From Blastocystis hominis (taxonomy: Eukaryota > Sar > Bigyra > Opalinata > Blastocystidae): 64,000 nucleotides of DNA. The stretch is from contig NW_013171815.1 of the NCBI RefSeq assembly GCF_000151665.1, positions 1,005,153-1,069,152 of the forward strand. The letters are read 5' to 3'. The translations under genes were made by a program, and so were the position numbers. Shown here in pieces: positions 22,901 to 34,122 of the stretch. Within the stretch, counting starts at the first letter, position 1. Each line of letters begins with the position of its first letter. The notes under the pieces were generated by a model, which was not told the DNA's origin, made no database searches, and saw only the letters and a program-made list of their open reading frames with translations.

Positions 22901-23929
22901 CTAGAAGCACTTACATTCATGGAAGAGTGTCGCAAACATCAAAAGATAACCACAGACAACCGCGATTATACACAAAACAATAATCGAGTAAAATATGATG
23001 TCCACAGTTTTCCAAACATCTTTCCAATTATTAAAAGATGTAATAAGAAATGTAATTAATAATAATAAACCTATATTAATTCCCATTATCCACATCATTA
23101 TCTTACCCATAGTTTCCTTAAAACAATCATATGTACATTTACAATCCCTTTTATTATCTTCTTTTGACTCTATTGAAAGACTCCCAGTCTTAATTTTCTT
23201 TTTATAGATTGGAACATATTCAAAGTCTGACTCTTTTCTATATTTTCCACTGAATGTTTCTTCTCCGTTTTTAAACACTTTCATTTTATGACCATTGAAT
23301 TCCTTTAGTAACTCTGTTTCTTTACCATGTTCCCATCTGCTTATCTTACTAATTTCGCCATCATAATACAAATAACATATTCCATGGTTCAAGCCATTAT
23401 TATCTATTTGAAATAGTGAAACCATTTTGCCATTTTCATCTTTTTCATCCCAGTAGTTTGAACCATCCGATCTCAGCTTGATATTGGGTGCTCGACGACC
23501 ATTTCTATAAAATCCTTCATAAATTGTACTTCCATCTTTACTATATTCCACTCCTGGACCATTTCGATAACCTTCATGCAAAAATCCAGAGAAATAGATA
23601 TCTCCGGACCTATAATACATTCTACACATACCATTAGCAACACCTTCCCGATAAGTCAAACTTGCTACAAATCGATTATCATAATCATAAAGAAACGCCG
23701 TTCCATCCAATATTCCAATCTTTTGACTTGCTTTTAGGGTATAACCGTGATGAGGGCTACCGATTTGACAAATGGCCATATTCTCATTTATATCTAGATT
23801 AATAATTGGAAATTCGCTTGAAATGCAATTGTTCCATATATCAGTGCTTTCTTCATTGATATCAACAGTAACACTAATTATAGGTGTATTCTCCTCACTA
23901 ATAGGATTTGGTTTTTTATATAATTCCAT
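22901..23929 (-). CDS. MORN_2-repeat / TM protein, short paralogue without LRR tail
   Basis: 342 residues. The N-terminal part aligns by pattern with the paralogues at 9267 and 36187: HHGYTLKASQKIG, then MORN_2-like GFLHEGYRNGPGVEY, EGFYRNGRRAP, GLNHGICYLYYDGEISK. Two hydrophobic segments follow (MMWIMGINIGLLLLITFLI and IIFYSIIVLCIIAVVCGYLL), then a Cys-rich end HECKCF. The LRR module is absent and no LRR exon was found downstream. Start at ATG 23929 fits the paralogues better than upstream non-ATG codons. It may be a truncated copy or a deliberate membrane-anchored MORN variant. Confidence 0.7.
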   Translation of the reverse strand: MELYKKPNPISEENTPIISVTVDINEESTDIWNNCISSEFPIINLDINENMAICQIGSPHHGYTLKASQKIGILDGTAFLYDYDNRFVASLTYREGVANGMCRMYYRSGDIYFSGFLHEGYRNGPGVEYSKDGSTIYEGFYRNGRRAPNIKLRSDGSNYWDEKDENGKMVSLFQIDNNGLNHGICYLYYDGEISKISRWEHGKETELLKEFNGHKMKVFKNGEETFSGKYRKESDFEYVPIYKKKIKTGSLSIESKEDNKRDCKCTYDCFKETMGKIMMWIMGINIGLLLLITFLITSFNNWKDVWKTVDIIFYSIIVLCIIAVVCGYLLMFATLFHECKCF

Positions 23930-24190
23930 TATATATAATAATATCAAGTAAATAGTGCAAATATCCAAAAAGAAAACGAATCCATAGAAAATGACTCTAA
24001 ATTCTTGAGAATAATTGGAATTCACAAAATTGTTCCTATTTCGTAGAATCCTATCTATTTTGCTACACTACAATAACTATTATCAATAATGTTCCATATT
24101 CCATATTCCATATTTATCCTCCACCTCCATTATCAAATAGTGTTTGAAACAAACCGAAGCAAATCAAAACAAATTGAACTTAAATCATTC

Positions 24191-25230
24191 TCATAGTTGC
24201 GTTTCCATCATCACAATATGTCCAGTGTCCTCCCCTTTCATATCGCAGAGCCGTACTCTATCCCTTCTACTCCAAGCTGTGAGGAACAATCTACACTCAA
24301 TCTTCCCCATCGTTCCTACTCCCAAGTCCTTGAATACAATGCATTCCGTATGCGGGTCCGGGTCCAGAATAGTATCCGTCACACGCAGCTCCATTTCGCT
24401 TCTCGACAGATACGGCTTCGGACCCAACTCTAACAGAAACGCGAACCAACGAGCCAGTGTTGTGGGCGTGCGAGGCAGCTTCGTCGAACTCACCATTGTT
24501 TTCTGGAACCACGCCGCCAGATCTGCCCACAAGATCACTTCCCTCCCGCCAACTCCATCGTCTTTCCTACGAAAGCGTCCGGAGTCATGCAGTACTTCCG
24601 AATCGCCGTGGCCACGTCGCCCATCCACACAGGCTGCTTCAGAGCGCTTCTGCCATTGATATCGATCAGTCACGGATCGATGTGCAGCTGACTGCCGATC
24701 CTGCCAATAAGCTCTTCCCCGCGGTTCTACCAGGTCAACAGGCGGTCATCTTCGCTGAACATGTTTGCAGGACGAACGATGCAGGCGCTGGGCATGACTT
24801 CGTGGAGCACTTTGTCGCTTTTAGCCAACATGGAATGGAAAAGCCGAGCCCACCTTCGTACGAGCACACTCCGAACGATGTTTGAGGTTCTGTTGCAGAG
24901 CCGACACATGGAGAAAACGCGTTTTGCCCATCTCGTTGCAGATCTTCGCAAGGCACTCGGGGAAGTCGATGTTGACGTCTTGGAATCTGGGGAGAAAGAG
25001 AAATGCGAGTAGTTCTTTCAAAGATACAGATTCTTGGTCTTGTAGTACTTTCCAATCAGATTGATCATGATATCCGAGTTACCAATACAGTCACAGATTG
25101 ATTTCTCGTTGAGAGGATGGAAAGAAATCGGATTCACTTTACCAACATCTCCAGACTGTTCAGAAGACGAACTTCATCACCTTCGTCATGGTACGGAATC
25201 ATACAGGTCACTCCATGAGAAGCTGTGGCT
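24191..25230 (-). CDS. NDUFA9: NDUFA9-like complex I 39-kDa subunit (atypical SDR), structure partly unresolved
   Basis: Accessory subunit of respiratory complex I. Matches in family order: SDIMINLIGKYYKTKN, FPECLAKICNEMGKTRFLHVS, VLHEVMPSACIVRPANMF, SEDDRLLTW, LKQPVWMGDVATAI, AFVGKTMELAG, and the C-terminal SRSEMELRVTDTI and VFKDLGV. Likely introns include a 32-nt one before the VNPISF stretch, a 41-nt one before the exon starting FQDVNIDF, and 30 nt after LLTW. I could not bridge the frame by GT-AG introns at two places (near 24850 and 24530), and the N-terminal Rossmann exon (beyond ~25230) is not resolved. It may be intact with odd introns, carry sequence errors, or be a decaying gene. 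The 5' coordinate is approximate. Confidence 0.65.
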
Positions 25231-26653
25231 CAAATCCAACCAACAAGCAAAACCCAATTCACAAAAGCAACCCTTCTACCCAAATTATCCGTAGGGCATC
25301 AGAGAAAGACTTTCAAAAAACACTTAGACATGCGGCTGTCCAGTCCCACAATTCCAAATTTGATTGTCGTCACAAAGCAAACCGAGAAATCAAAGCATTC
25401 TGAATTGAACCAACGAGTCAGGAACATTGTCCATCATGTGTTCTGCTTTGCCCTTGTTTTACCCAAACCTGTAAAAAGATATTTTACAAGATTAGAAACC
25501 ATTATGTAATACTAAGGGGTGATAGTGAAAGACAGTTTGAAGGTAGAAATCATGATTCGGATTGCTCCAAATAGAATGAAATATGATCCAGGACCAGTAA
25601 TTAATACTCCATGGTCATTTTCGAGTAATACGGTTGGAAACGATTCTGGTATATATCATCAAATAATACAGGAACAGTAGATAGCACTTGGTAATCGAGA
25701 GACAAACTATTATGCGAATGTGTGAACTTATAGGCTGTAGAAAAGGGACAGATTTTGAATATAACATCACAGATAAGACGTTCACAACAATAAGAATCAC
25801 AGGAAGTCAGAGTGAAACCACGATATACCTAAAATGAAACATACAAAAGAGAGTAACGAATTTGAATGTGTAAGGTGGGGTAGTGTAGTGTAGTGTAGTG
25901 TAGTCTTATATTGAATTTAGAGTCCATGAAAGATAATCACATGAAAAGACTTATGGTCAAGTAACCTATGCGATTATCTTCGTATGCAGTCGTATTTATT
26001 CATATACACGATTCATCTACCCCCAAAATAGCATTTAGAACCGAGACACTAACAAATATCAACTTCAAAAGGTTTTCGCAAAAGGAATCAGCTATGGACT
26101 GAGCTAAAAACGTTAAAAATAGAAGTACCATTATCAGCATTTAATATTGTTCTTCATGAACAGAACGAATGATCTTCACTTGTTTTATACATCTTTTCAG
26201 ACTCATGAGAATTGATTGCTTAAAATCTCTTTTCCTTTTGTGGAATGCTAATAATAATAATTATTATTATTATTACAATAGTGCGAGATAAATATATTCG
26301 ACATTGTGGAGGTATGAATGAAGTCTTTGCTGGATAACGCGATATTACAGTTATATCATAAATGTAGAATATAAAATGACGTATTAGATAATAAAATGTA
26401 CCTTTGATTTCTTAATGTTTCCAAACAGCAGCAATTTGTAAAAATATATTTACCTCTGAATTATTTCAACCCATAAAATGTTAAAAAAAGAAGGAGAAAC
26501 ACAATTGACTTCTAATCCTGAGCTATTTTAATTACAATATATATCCTACTACATTATGTCCCAATTTATAAGAATTTATGAAAAATGAAGATATTAACAT
26601 AACATACGATCTTCTCTGTTTATTCATAAAATTCTTTATTTGTACCTAAAATT
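25231..26653. other. AT-rich spacer
   Basis: No supported gene. Contains a (TAGTG)n microsatellite near 25883-25905 and an ATA/ATT repeat near 26249-26275. Confidence 0.5.
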
Positions 26654-29591
26654 ATGAATTCGAAGAGTAGAGACTATAAATATTGGATTAAAAATAGACG
26701 GACTACAGGAACTCAAGGGAAGCGAATATCTTCTGGATGGCTACATAACACTTGGTGAGCCAAAGGAAATATCGATTGGAGGTTCGATCTATAGCCTCCA
26801 GAATTTTCAAGGCGAACATGAGGATGAGTACACGTTGAAGAAGGATAACACAGTTTGCCTTTTTCAGAATGGAATACTGAAAATGGTTTATGAAACAGAC
26901 AATAGTGGAGCTCAGACAGGTAGTTTTACCCAATTCACAAATGGTCGTGTATCCTTCGTGCAGTCGTTTGATGACATTCTGGATCAACACAGCTTCAATC
27001 GTATTGTTAATCATGTTCAAGGAGAACGGATGGAAATCTATTCTCAGGAGAGTGGAAAGCGACTTTATCATGGTGAGTTCAATGAAGATCGGGAACGAGA
27101 AGGTTGGGGAATTCAGTACGATGATAAGACGGGAGCTATATTGCTTGAGGGAATATGGAAGAAAAATAAACTGGTTGAAATAGTTCGGAAGATCGAAGGA
27201 ACTATTATGACAGAATTTAAACGAAATGGAGGCAATATTATAGCCTCCAATCGAATCCCCATTTATGTGGGCGAATTCATATATGATGAATCGAAGGAGT
27301 CGTTTATACGGAATGGTCGAGGATATTACATTGATGAAGAAACTCGGATAGCTTATCGAGAAGTGGAGTGGAAAGATGGAGTGGAAGTGGGTGGAAGAGA
27401 TCTGTATGATGGATGGTACACTTGCTCTGCTAAGCCTAAACCAAAACCCAAGTACGTTTGGAAACCTCAACCTGTTGCTAAACCTGTAACGATTCCAGCT
27501 GTCGAGCCAGTAACTGAACCTGCTGAAATTTCCACTTCGTTTGTTGAGCCTTCTCCTAAACATCAACATGGTCAGAAAACTGTTCCAAAATCGGAGCCAC
27601 TTTCGAAGCCTATTCCTAGACCTCCTAAACCCCACAGAAGTCTCGTCGAACCTCCTTCTGTACCTGATACAATTGTTGAACCTGCACCAAAATCGAAACC
27701 TTCGATATCGAAGGAAGACGAAGCTGGATATGAGAAATTGAAGAAATTGTGTATGCATATAACAGATCTGGTGGTTCCTTCGAACTATATTGTAAAAATA
27801 AGTGTTTTGAATTTGGGTATATTCGACTGGCTGGAATCAATCGAAATTGGGGATGAAAGTTTCTGTTCAGTGCAAACATTCCAAATCGATGGATTGAATC
27901 GATTGAAAACTATCAAAATCGGAAACAATTCATTTACTCAGTCTAAGAATGGTGCTAGAGAAGATAAATCGAAATCATTCCACATATTGAATTGTGAATC
28001 ATTGGAATCCATTCAAATTGGTGATTATAGTTTCAGTGATTTTGGAGGAGACTTTGAATTGAAGAATCTACCACAATTACAATCCATTCAAATTGGTTCA
28101 ATTGAAAGAGATTATTCATACAATTTCTATTACAGTTCATTTGTGATTCGAGGTATTGATATGATATTGAATATTTGAATGATGCATAGATCTTCCAAAT
28201 CTACAATCCCTTACATTAGGTAATGATGCATTTTATAAGTCCTTGACAACAATAATTGAAAGTATTGAATGAGTTTGAATGAAATGATTGATGTAGATCT
28301 TCCATCATTACAATCCATTCAACTAGGTAATAGTGCACTTCAAGGAAAAACAGATGACGATTCATGTTCCTTGACAATGCGAAGTAATAATGAAATAATC
28401 TGAAATGATTTACTTTGTAGATCTTCCAAATCTAACATCCATCAATTCTATAAATAATAGTTTCGTATGGCCTTGTTCAGTTACATTGGAAAGTATTTCT
28501 TAGTATCGAATACTGAAAGTATTTAGATATTCCAAATCTTCAAACGGCCGCTATTTCAAATTCTTTGCTTAAAGTATTATATCCTATTGTTAATAGTAGG
28601 TTTATTAATTTCAGTATAGCATAGATGTGTCTGAAGTGCTTTTCCCTAAAGTGTATAACTATGATTTTGTTCAATCAATAAATACATCAGTCGCTTCTAT
28701 TACTCTTCCTAATTGGACTTGTAATGATATTGATTATACAACATTTGATTTCTCGCGATTTACACAAGTTGAATCAATCGAAATTGGGGATGATGGTTTC
28801 TGTTCAGTGCAAACATTCCAAATCGATGGATTGAATCGATTGAAAACTATCAAAATCGGAAACAATTCATTTACTCACAAAAAGAATTATTATGGAAATG
28901 ATGAATCGAAATCATTCCACATATTGAATTGTGAATCATTACAATCCATTCAAATTGGTGAATTCAGTTTCAGTGATTTTGGAGGAGACTTTGAATTGAA
29001 GAATCTACCACAATTACAATCCATTCAAATTGGTTCATACAGTTTCAATGGTAGTTCATTTGTGATTCGAGGTATTGATATGATATTGAATATTTGAATG
29101 ATGCATAGATCTTCCAAATCTACAATCCATTACATTAGGTGGTACTGCATTCCATGATTCCTTATCAACAATAATTGAAAGTATTGAATGAATTTGAATG
29201 AAATGATTGATGTAGATCTTCCATCATTACAATCCATTCAACTCGGTTATGCTGCACTTTATGGAAGAAGGGATGAATCTTGTTTTTTGAGAATGCGAAG
29301 TAATAATGAAATGATTGGTTTTGATTTGTTTTGTAGATCTTCCAAAACTAACATCAATTTTAAATGTATCTTCGGGAAGTTTCCAAAATATACATATGTT
29401 GATCCTTCAAAGTAGTTCTAAATCATTATTATTATGGCGTTTAGATATTCCAAATCTTGAAAATGTCAAGCTATCTGGTTCTTTTACGAATGTTAAATCG
29501 AAATCAATTTCAAGTATTGTTTGATTGTGTTATTTCATTTATAGATGTGTCTACCATTCTTATGAATTGTATCCAAACCAAAAGATATTAA
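26654..29591 (+). CDS. MORN_2-repeat / Pro-rich linker / duplicated LRR protein with one LRR per exon
   Basis: 853 residues after removing eleven introns: 26667-26697, 28153-28189, 28262-28296, 28384-28420, 28493-28526, 28596-28624, 29072-29108, 29181-29215, 29300-29336, 29412-29444, 29514-29544. All LRR-region introns are phase 1 and end TAG|AT. Layout: MNSK start exon, MORN_2-like repeats (LYHGEFNEDREREGWGIQY, GYYIDEETRIAYREVEW), a Pro/Lys-rich linker (about 27430-27715) where the paralogues have a membrane segment, then LRR block A and its duplicate block B (each VESIEIGD... RLKTIKIGNNSF ... LPQLQSIQIG followed by four single-LRR exons), ending with the cap NVSTILMN. No signal peptide or TM segment is seen, unlike the paralogues. 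Function unknown. Confidence 0.78.
27838..29336 (+). repeat. Direct duplication of an LRR exon block
   Basis: 27838-28420 and 28778-29336 are near-identical, introns included. The first intron of each block (28153-28189 and 29072-29108) is the same 37 nt. Differences cluster in short patches within the LRR loops (e.g. after NNSFT). Confidence 0.9.
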
Positions 29592-30482
29592 TTCCAACCA
29601 TGGATTTACACGTTCCAATTAATTAAATGATGATTACATATTCAGTGCTATTAATGATGCTTGTTCCAAACCCTTTTTTATCATTCCTTGTTCATTGATT
29701 AAGAATCCAATCATTATGTGAGTCTTATTCAATATCACAACTCAGAATGGTTGAACCAGTATGTTTCTATTATTAGAGTAATCGATAATAAGAATAATAT
29801 GAAAAATAGGAATGATAAACTGAAACATACGATTTAGTATTTAATGTATAAGTGTACTATATATATATGAGAGTACTATATTCTAACCAATTGAATTGAG
29901 ACTAGCATATGAACACTTTGTAATATACTAATCAGTCTCATGTCAAAAGAATTTGATTAGCTTTTAAAAGAATGGCACAAGAAATAAATAAAAATGAAGT
30001 TTATTGAAATAGTCAATCAAAGGAAATCATTATTATTGCTGGTATTACAGGTATTAAAAACAATGCATTTCTTGAATTAAAATTCGAAACAAATTCTTAA
30101 CAGTTACTGGTTTTATTTACAACACAACTGATTGATTGATAAAACACTTAAAGAACTATTAAGAGAGAAAGTGCAGGGAATCTCACTATTGAACAGAGAA
30201 TAAGACCTGTCAGTCATCTAAATGTGAACAATATTACCTTGATCCTACCCAGAGACAGCAATTCTATTTTCTATCTATCAAATCACCAATTCATTATGTC
30301 TTTCACTAGCTACAACCTGAGAATCATTTTTCACACCACATTCACATGCCTCTGAAAATGGAATAGCTTCTCATCAATCACAACTATACTACTACCATTA
30401 TTCATTCAACAAACATTCCAAAAATAAAATACTACTATTTTGTCACACTCTTCAGCATATTCGCAAAAATCGTCTCTACGGC
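29592..30482. other. AT-rich spacer
   Basis: Between the LRR gene and SF1. No coding signal; no structured repeat beyond a short ATATATAT run near 29860. Confidence 0.55.
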
Positions 30483-32221
30483 TCACACCACCACCTTTCT
30501 ACTACGCATATTATGCATTAAAGCCTCTTGCTGTTCAGCTGATATAGGAGGAGGAGCCATGAACGGCATCATGGGCATCATGGGCATCATGGGCATCATG
30601 GGCATCGCAGACATCATGGACGTGTTGCCACCCATTTGCGTCGTTTCTCCTTCCTTTCTCACACCTATCTCACTCTCTCCAGTCCCTCGATTCGCTACAG
30701 AATCGCAAGAACCAGGCGAATCAATTTCCATCGGCGAGACTTCCGAATCGATTGGCTGCGCCAATTCCACACTCATTTCCGCCTTCACCAATCCTCGTTC
30801 TTCATTCCCTCTCTCCAAATCCGTCGGATTCACCGAACTCGCATCGCCGGGCGTTTCTTCGATTCGTTTCGCGGGCGTTTTCCCCTCCAACTCGTCTAAA
30901 AACGCGAGATACGCCGCGTCTCGCTTTCGACTCTCCTCCACCTTCTTCCGATCGTGTCGCAGCGGACAATCCTTCGTCAAATGCGAGGTTTCCCGGCAGA
31001 TCGCGCACACCACGTTCGCTCGAACCTTATTTTCTACGTTCCACGTTTCCACGTTTCCCCACTTTGCCGCTCGGGACAGTCGTATTGGTTGTGTCCCTCC
31101 TCTCCGCAATAGGAGCAGAACACGCTCCGCGCTAGCTGCCCATTGATGATCGCGAGCTCGCGCATCTGCGCCTGTTTGTACGCGTTTTCGCGGTCATCTT
31201 TCACCACGATCAGCTCGCGAATGCGCTGCTCTGCCGCCTTCACGTCCTCTTCGTTCTCTCCTGTGATGATCACGTGCAACGGCTCGTCTCGACCGATCCC
31301 GTCGATCGATTCCTTCCCTTCGCGGCTCGCTCCCTTCCCGCGGATTATGATCTTCGTGTGCGTCTCCGACTCCAGCTGCCGGTGCGAATTCCCGCGGGGA
31401 CCGATGATCAGTCCCACGAAGTTGTAGTCGGGGTATTTGTCCTGCGGAACGTAGATCTTCCGCTGATACTTGCAGTGGTGTTTGGACTACGATCACAGCC
31501 GGAACGGATGGCTACGCGGAGCGTGGGGTTGAGCGCGAGAATCTCGTCGACCAGCTCGCTTCGCTCCTTGTCCAGCTTCTGCCGAAGTCGCATGGCGCGC
31601 GTGTTGGTGCGATTCCCCGTGGAGTCGTACACGGGAGGAGGGGAAGGGGAGCGGTTCGGGTCTTGCGAGATCAGCTCGGCTTCGATGTCTGCCTGGTCGA
31701 TTCGGTCCGAGAGCTTCTTGATGCGCACACGAAGCTGGATTTCCTGGACTTGTTCCAGACTGATGACGCCCGATGCAACGGCTATACTCAGACCTTTGCG
31801 TAATACGGAAATTAATTTTAAAAAAACCTGGAGGAATATAAGGTCGGTGGAAATCCCAATGAGAACGGCTTAGTTTCGAGGAGGCATCCGCCCAACGGCT
31901 AATTTTTGTTATTGAACCTTCGGATTTCGGTTTAGAAGCCAGAAATTTGGAATACTCCATATCTACCTCTTTCCAAGGTTCCCAATCCTCTAATTCTTGC
32001 CAAAATAATGGAAACTCGCCATATCTATAATGAACGATTCAAAAAGTTGACACTTGTTCTGGAGTTCGGGATTATCGTTATACCACTTCTTTACATCCTT
32101 GTGGCGACTTTTTAAATATGTTTCCTTCTCCAGCACGTCTTCCGATTTACTTTCTCGTTTCTCTGTATCGCTTTCTGATTGTTAGTGTTTATTACAGCAC
32201 AATACCCTCTGTTGGATCCAT
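30483..32221 (-). CDS. SF1: Splicing factor 1 / branchpoint-binding protein (KH-QUA2, two zinc knuckles)
   Basis: Recognises the intron branchpoint. Introns 32175-32205, 32025-32053, 31794-31827, 31488-31516 and 31034-31062 give 528 residues. Markers: YIPPGLSIAVASGV and RSPSPPPVYDSTGNRTNTR (family RSPSPEPIYNSEGKRLNTR), the KH core FVGLIIGPRGN, IIIRGKG, then two CCHC knuckles (CSYCGEEGHNQYDC and CAICRETSHLTKDC) and a C-terminal Met/Pro repeat (MMPMMPM...). The two 5' introns extend the protein upstream of the first obvious ATG (31960) to ATG 32221, adding SRHKDVKKWY-type sequence. In a genome full of ~30-nt introns this is a key factor for defining very short branchpoint distances. Confidence 0.92.
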
Positions 32222-32316
32222 TCCAATCAATATCCAATACTTACGATACCTAGATCACGAGAAATTGACTCTTGTTTTGAATCGGTTAGTCACGGTTATT
32301 CGGACGATTTGGCCAA

Positions 32317-33663
32317 ATGAATCGTTACCTCCTAGTGGTCACTCCTGGAATTGAGAAACTATTGCACAAGGAAGTACAGAGCCTTGTGCCAAGGTTGCAA
32401 ACTCTAGGAAGTCGTGATCGCTTTGTGAAGGGTGGCATCGAATTAGATTGTAGTAATTATGTTAAAACGCTAATCTACAGTAACCGAAGCAGAGGCAAGC
32501 AATATTGTACAAAGATCGCGTCTAGTGGGTTGATTTCATAATATTAAATCATATTCAGAATCCGTTCGGCTGAGACTCGACTCTTGTTGGGTTTCTGAGT
32601 GGTATCAACTCGAGAATTTTGTTAATCACCTCTCTCTTCCTAGCGCAATGGATTCGATGACTTCTTTCTCTTTATCTCTCTTTATTGTACCATCTTCACT
32701 CAGGTTTCTCATTGTAGTCAACTCATCACTCCAAACTCTATCATTCCAAAGCAATTGAACAAAGAATTCGAAACACGAAACGGATCAAACATCTCTCCCA
32801 AACTCCCACCATCCCTCTTTCTCTCTATTTTCGCTTTGAGCATAATCATTGCACGGCAAGTCTTGGAATAGGCGGCTTCTACAAACGCGGATATCGTACT
32901 CACGTCTCAAAAGCCCCAATTCGTGAAACACTCGCTGCAGCAATCGACTTCAGTGCATTAGCATCTCACTCATCACCTTCTTCAAACAACAATATCACTA
33001 TTATAGACCCCTTTTGCGGCTCTGGAACGCTCCTCCAAGAAGCCTGGAGTTTTGCTGATGGCGATTGGCCGTATCTGCAACGCAAGCGATTGATGCCTGA
33101 TTATGTGGACATGTTGATTCACTCTTTTGTGCTAACCAACAGCTCCTCGCTACTATCGACGGCTCCATCTGATAACACGATCATTTATCAATGGAGTGAA
33201 TGGAGAAAAGCTCGGTTTGTGGGAAGTGATGTTGATGATGCATGCATTCGCGCTGCGAGAGAAAACTTTGCGAATCTACACTTACCACCAAAAATCGATT
33301 TAACGCAAAGCGATTTTTATGATTTTCGAGAGAAAGTGAAGCAATTTGAAAAGATTGTGTTGGTGTCAAACGTAATGATTCACTCCAACTAAGACCTAGC
33401 CTCCCTATGGATATAGAGCCAAAGCAGAGAATGCCTCGGTATTAAACTTGTATCAAACTCTATTTGATTGGGTTTTGACCCTTCGAGAGGAACACTCTCT
33501 GCAGGCAGCATCGCTTCTTGTCCCAAAGTATATCTTCGACGATCACTTACCGAAATCGATAAAGAACGAACTGCAAAGTGCTTATCCCACACGTAATGGT
33601 GGTCTTCCTGTAACCTTAGTCTCAATTTGTATATGCTTGTTGCAACAAAAAGACCAACTCTGA
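32317..33663 (+). CDS. THUMP-domain RNA methyltransferase (RlmL/UPF0020 type)
   Basis: Predicted SAM-dependent RNA methyltransferase. Introns 32525-32558 (34), 32687-32717 (31) and 33372-33399 (28) give 417 residues. The N-terminal THUMP region starts MNRYLLVVTPGIEKLL; splicing creates STHHSKLYHSKAIEQRI. The linker KRGYRTHVSKAPIRETLAAA and Rossmann motif I DPFCGSGTLLQEAW follow. The catalytic motif VSNPPYG is split by the 28-nt intron between Asn and PPY, a strong sign that the intron is real. VGSDVDDACIRAARENF matches the SAM-binding acidic loop. Bacterial relatives make m2G in 23S rRNA, eukaryotic THUMPD relatives modify tRNA; the target here is not known. Its 3' end overlaps the RNase H2C gene. 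Confidence 0.88.
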
Positions 33664-34086
33664 ATCTACAGGATGAGATTGCAAAAAAGACACAACTTGT
33701 TCCATCATCTTCATATACTCTATACAGGATTTGATTGCATGACTCTCCTTGTCCGTCGGTATTTCATCAGCGAACCACTCCGTTACCTCCTTAAACGACT
33801 TTTCAATTTCCAATCTCTCCTTTCCGTCTGGTGTAATCTTCTTTGACATTACAAAACCTATGTATCACAAACACCAAACTAATAAACCAGAAGTCTTCTC
33901 TGGAAGAGAAATGACCTCGCCCTTCAACAATCTACCTCGAAACGTTGCTTCTTTCCCTTCTCCGTCCCCTTTCACAACGAAATAGGTAGAGATCGGAGCG
34001 CCGCCTGTGTATTGAATTTCGCAGGGCAAATGCTGCACCGTAACGTCGCACAGCACGCGATCTCTTCCAACCTCCCCTTCACTCAT
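33622..34086 (-). CDS. RNASEH2C: RNase H2 subunit C
   Basis: Non-catalytic subunit of the heterotrimeric RNase H2 that removes ribonucleotides from DNA. One 30-nt intron (33858-33887) gives 144 residues. VQHLPCEIQYTGGAPIS and TFRGRLLKGE match the beta-barrel signature of human RNASEH2C (LHLLPCEVAVDGPAPVG, SFRGRCLRGE). Splicing yields EKTSGFVMSKKI, which fits the family (PGLVGYVMVTEE), whereas read-through ends after LLVWCL. The last 42 nt overlap the THUMP methyltransferase stop tail to tail. The true end may be earlier if polyadenylation supplies the stop. Confidence 0.85.
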
Positions 34087-34105
34087 CGCTCAAAAAAAAG
34101 TGTGA

Positions 34106-34113
34106 AACAAACA
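34106..34113 (-). terminator. TGTTTGTT poly(A)-associated motif
   Basis: 9 nt past the CCT1 stop and 19 nt upstream of the RNase H2C start codon. Confidence 0.65.
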
Positions 34114-34122
34114 CATCACCCT

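Noticed and set aside
29188-29415. Separate small LRR-like gene after 29.1 kb
   Set aside because: It reads through two phase-1 introns; it is part of the 26654-29591 gene, as shown by matching exon borders in the first block.
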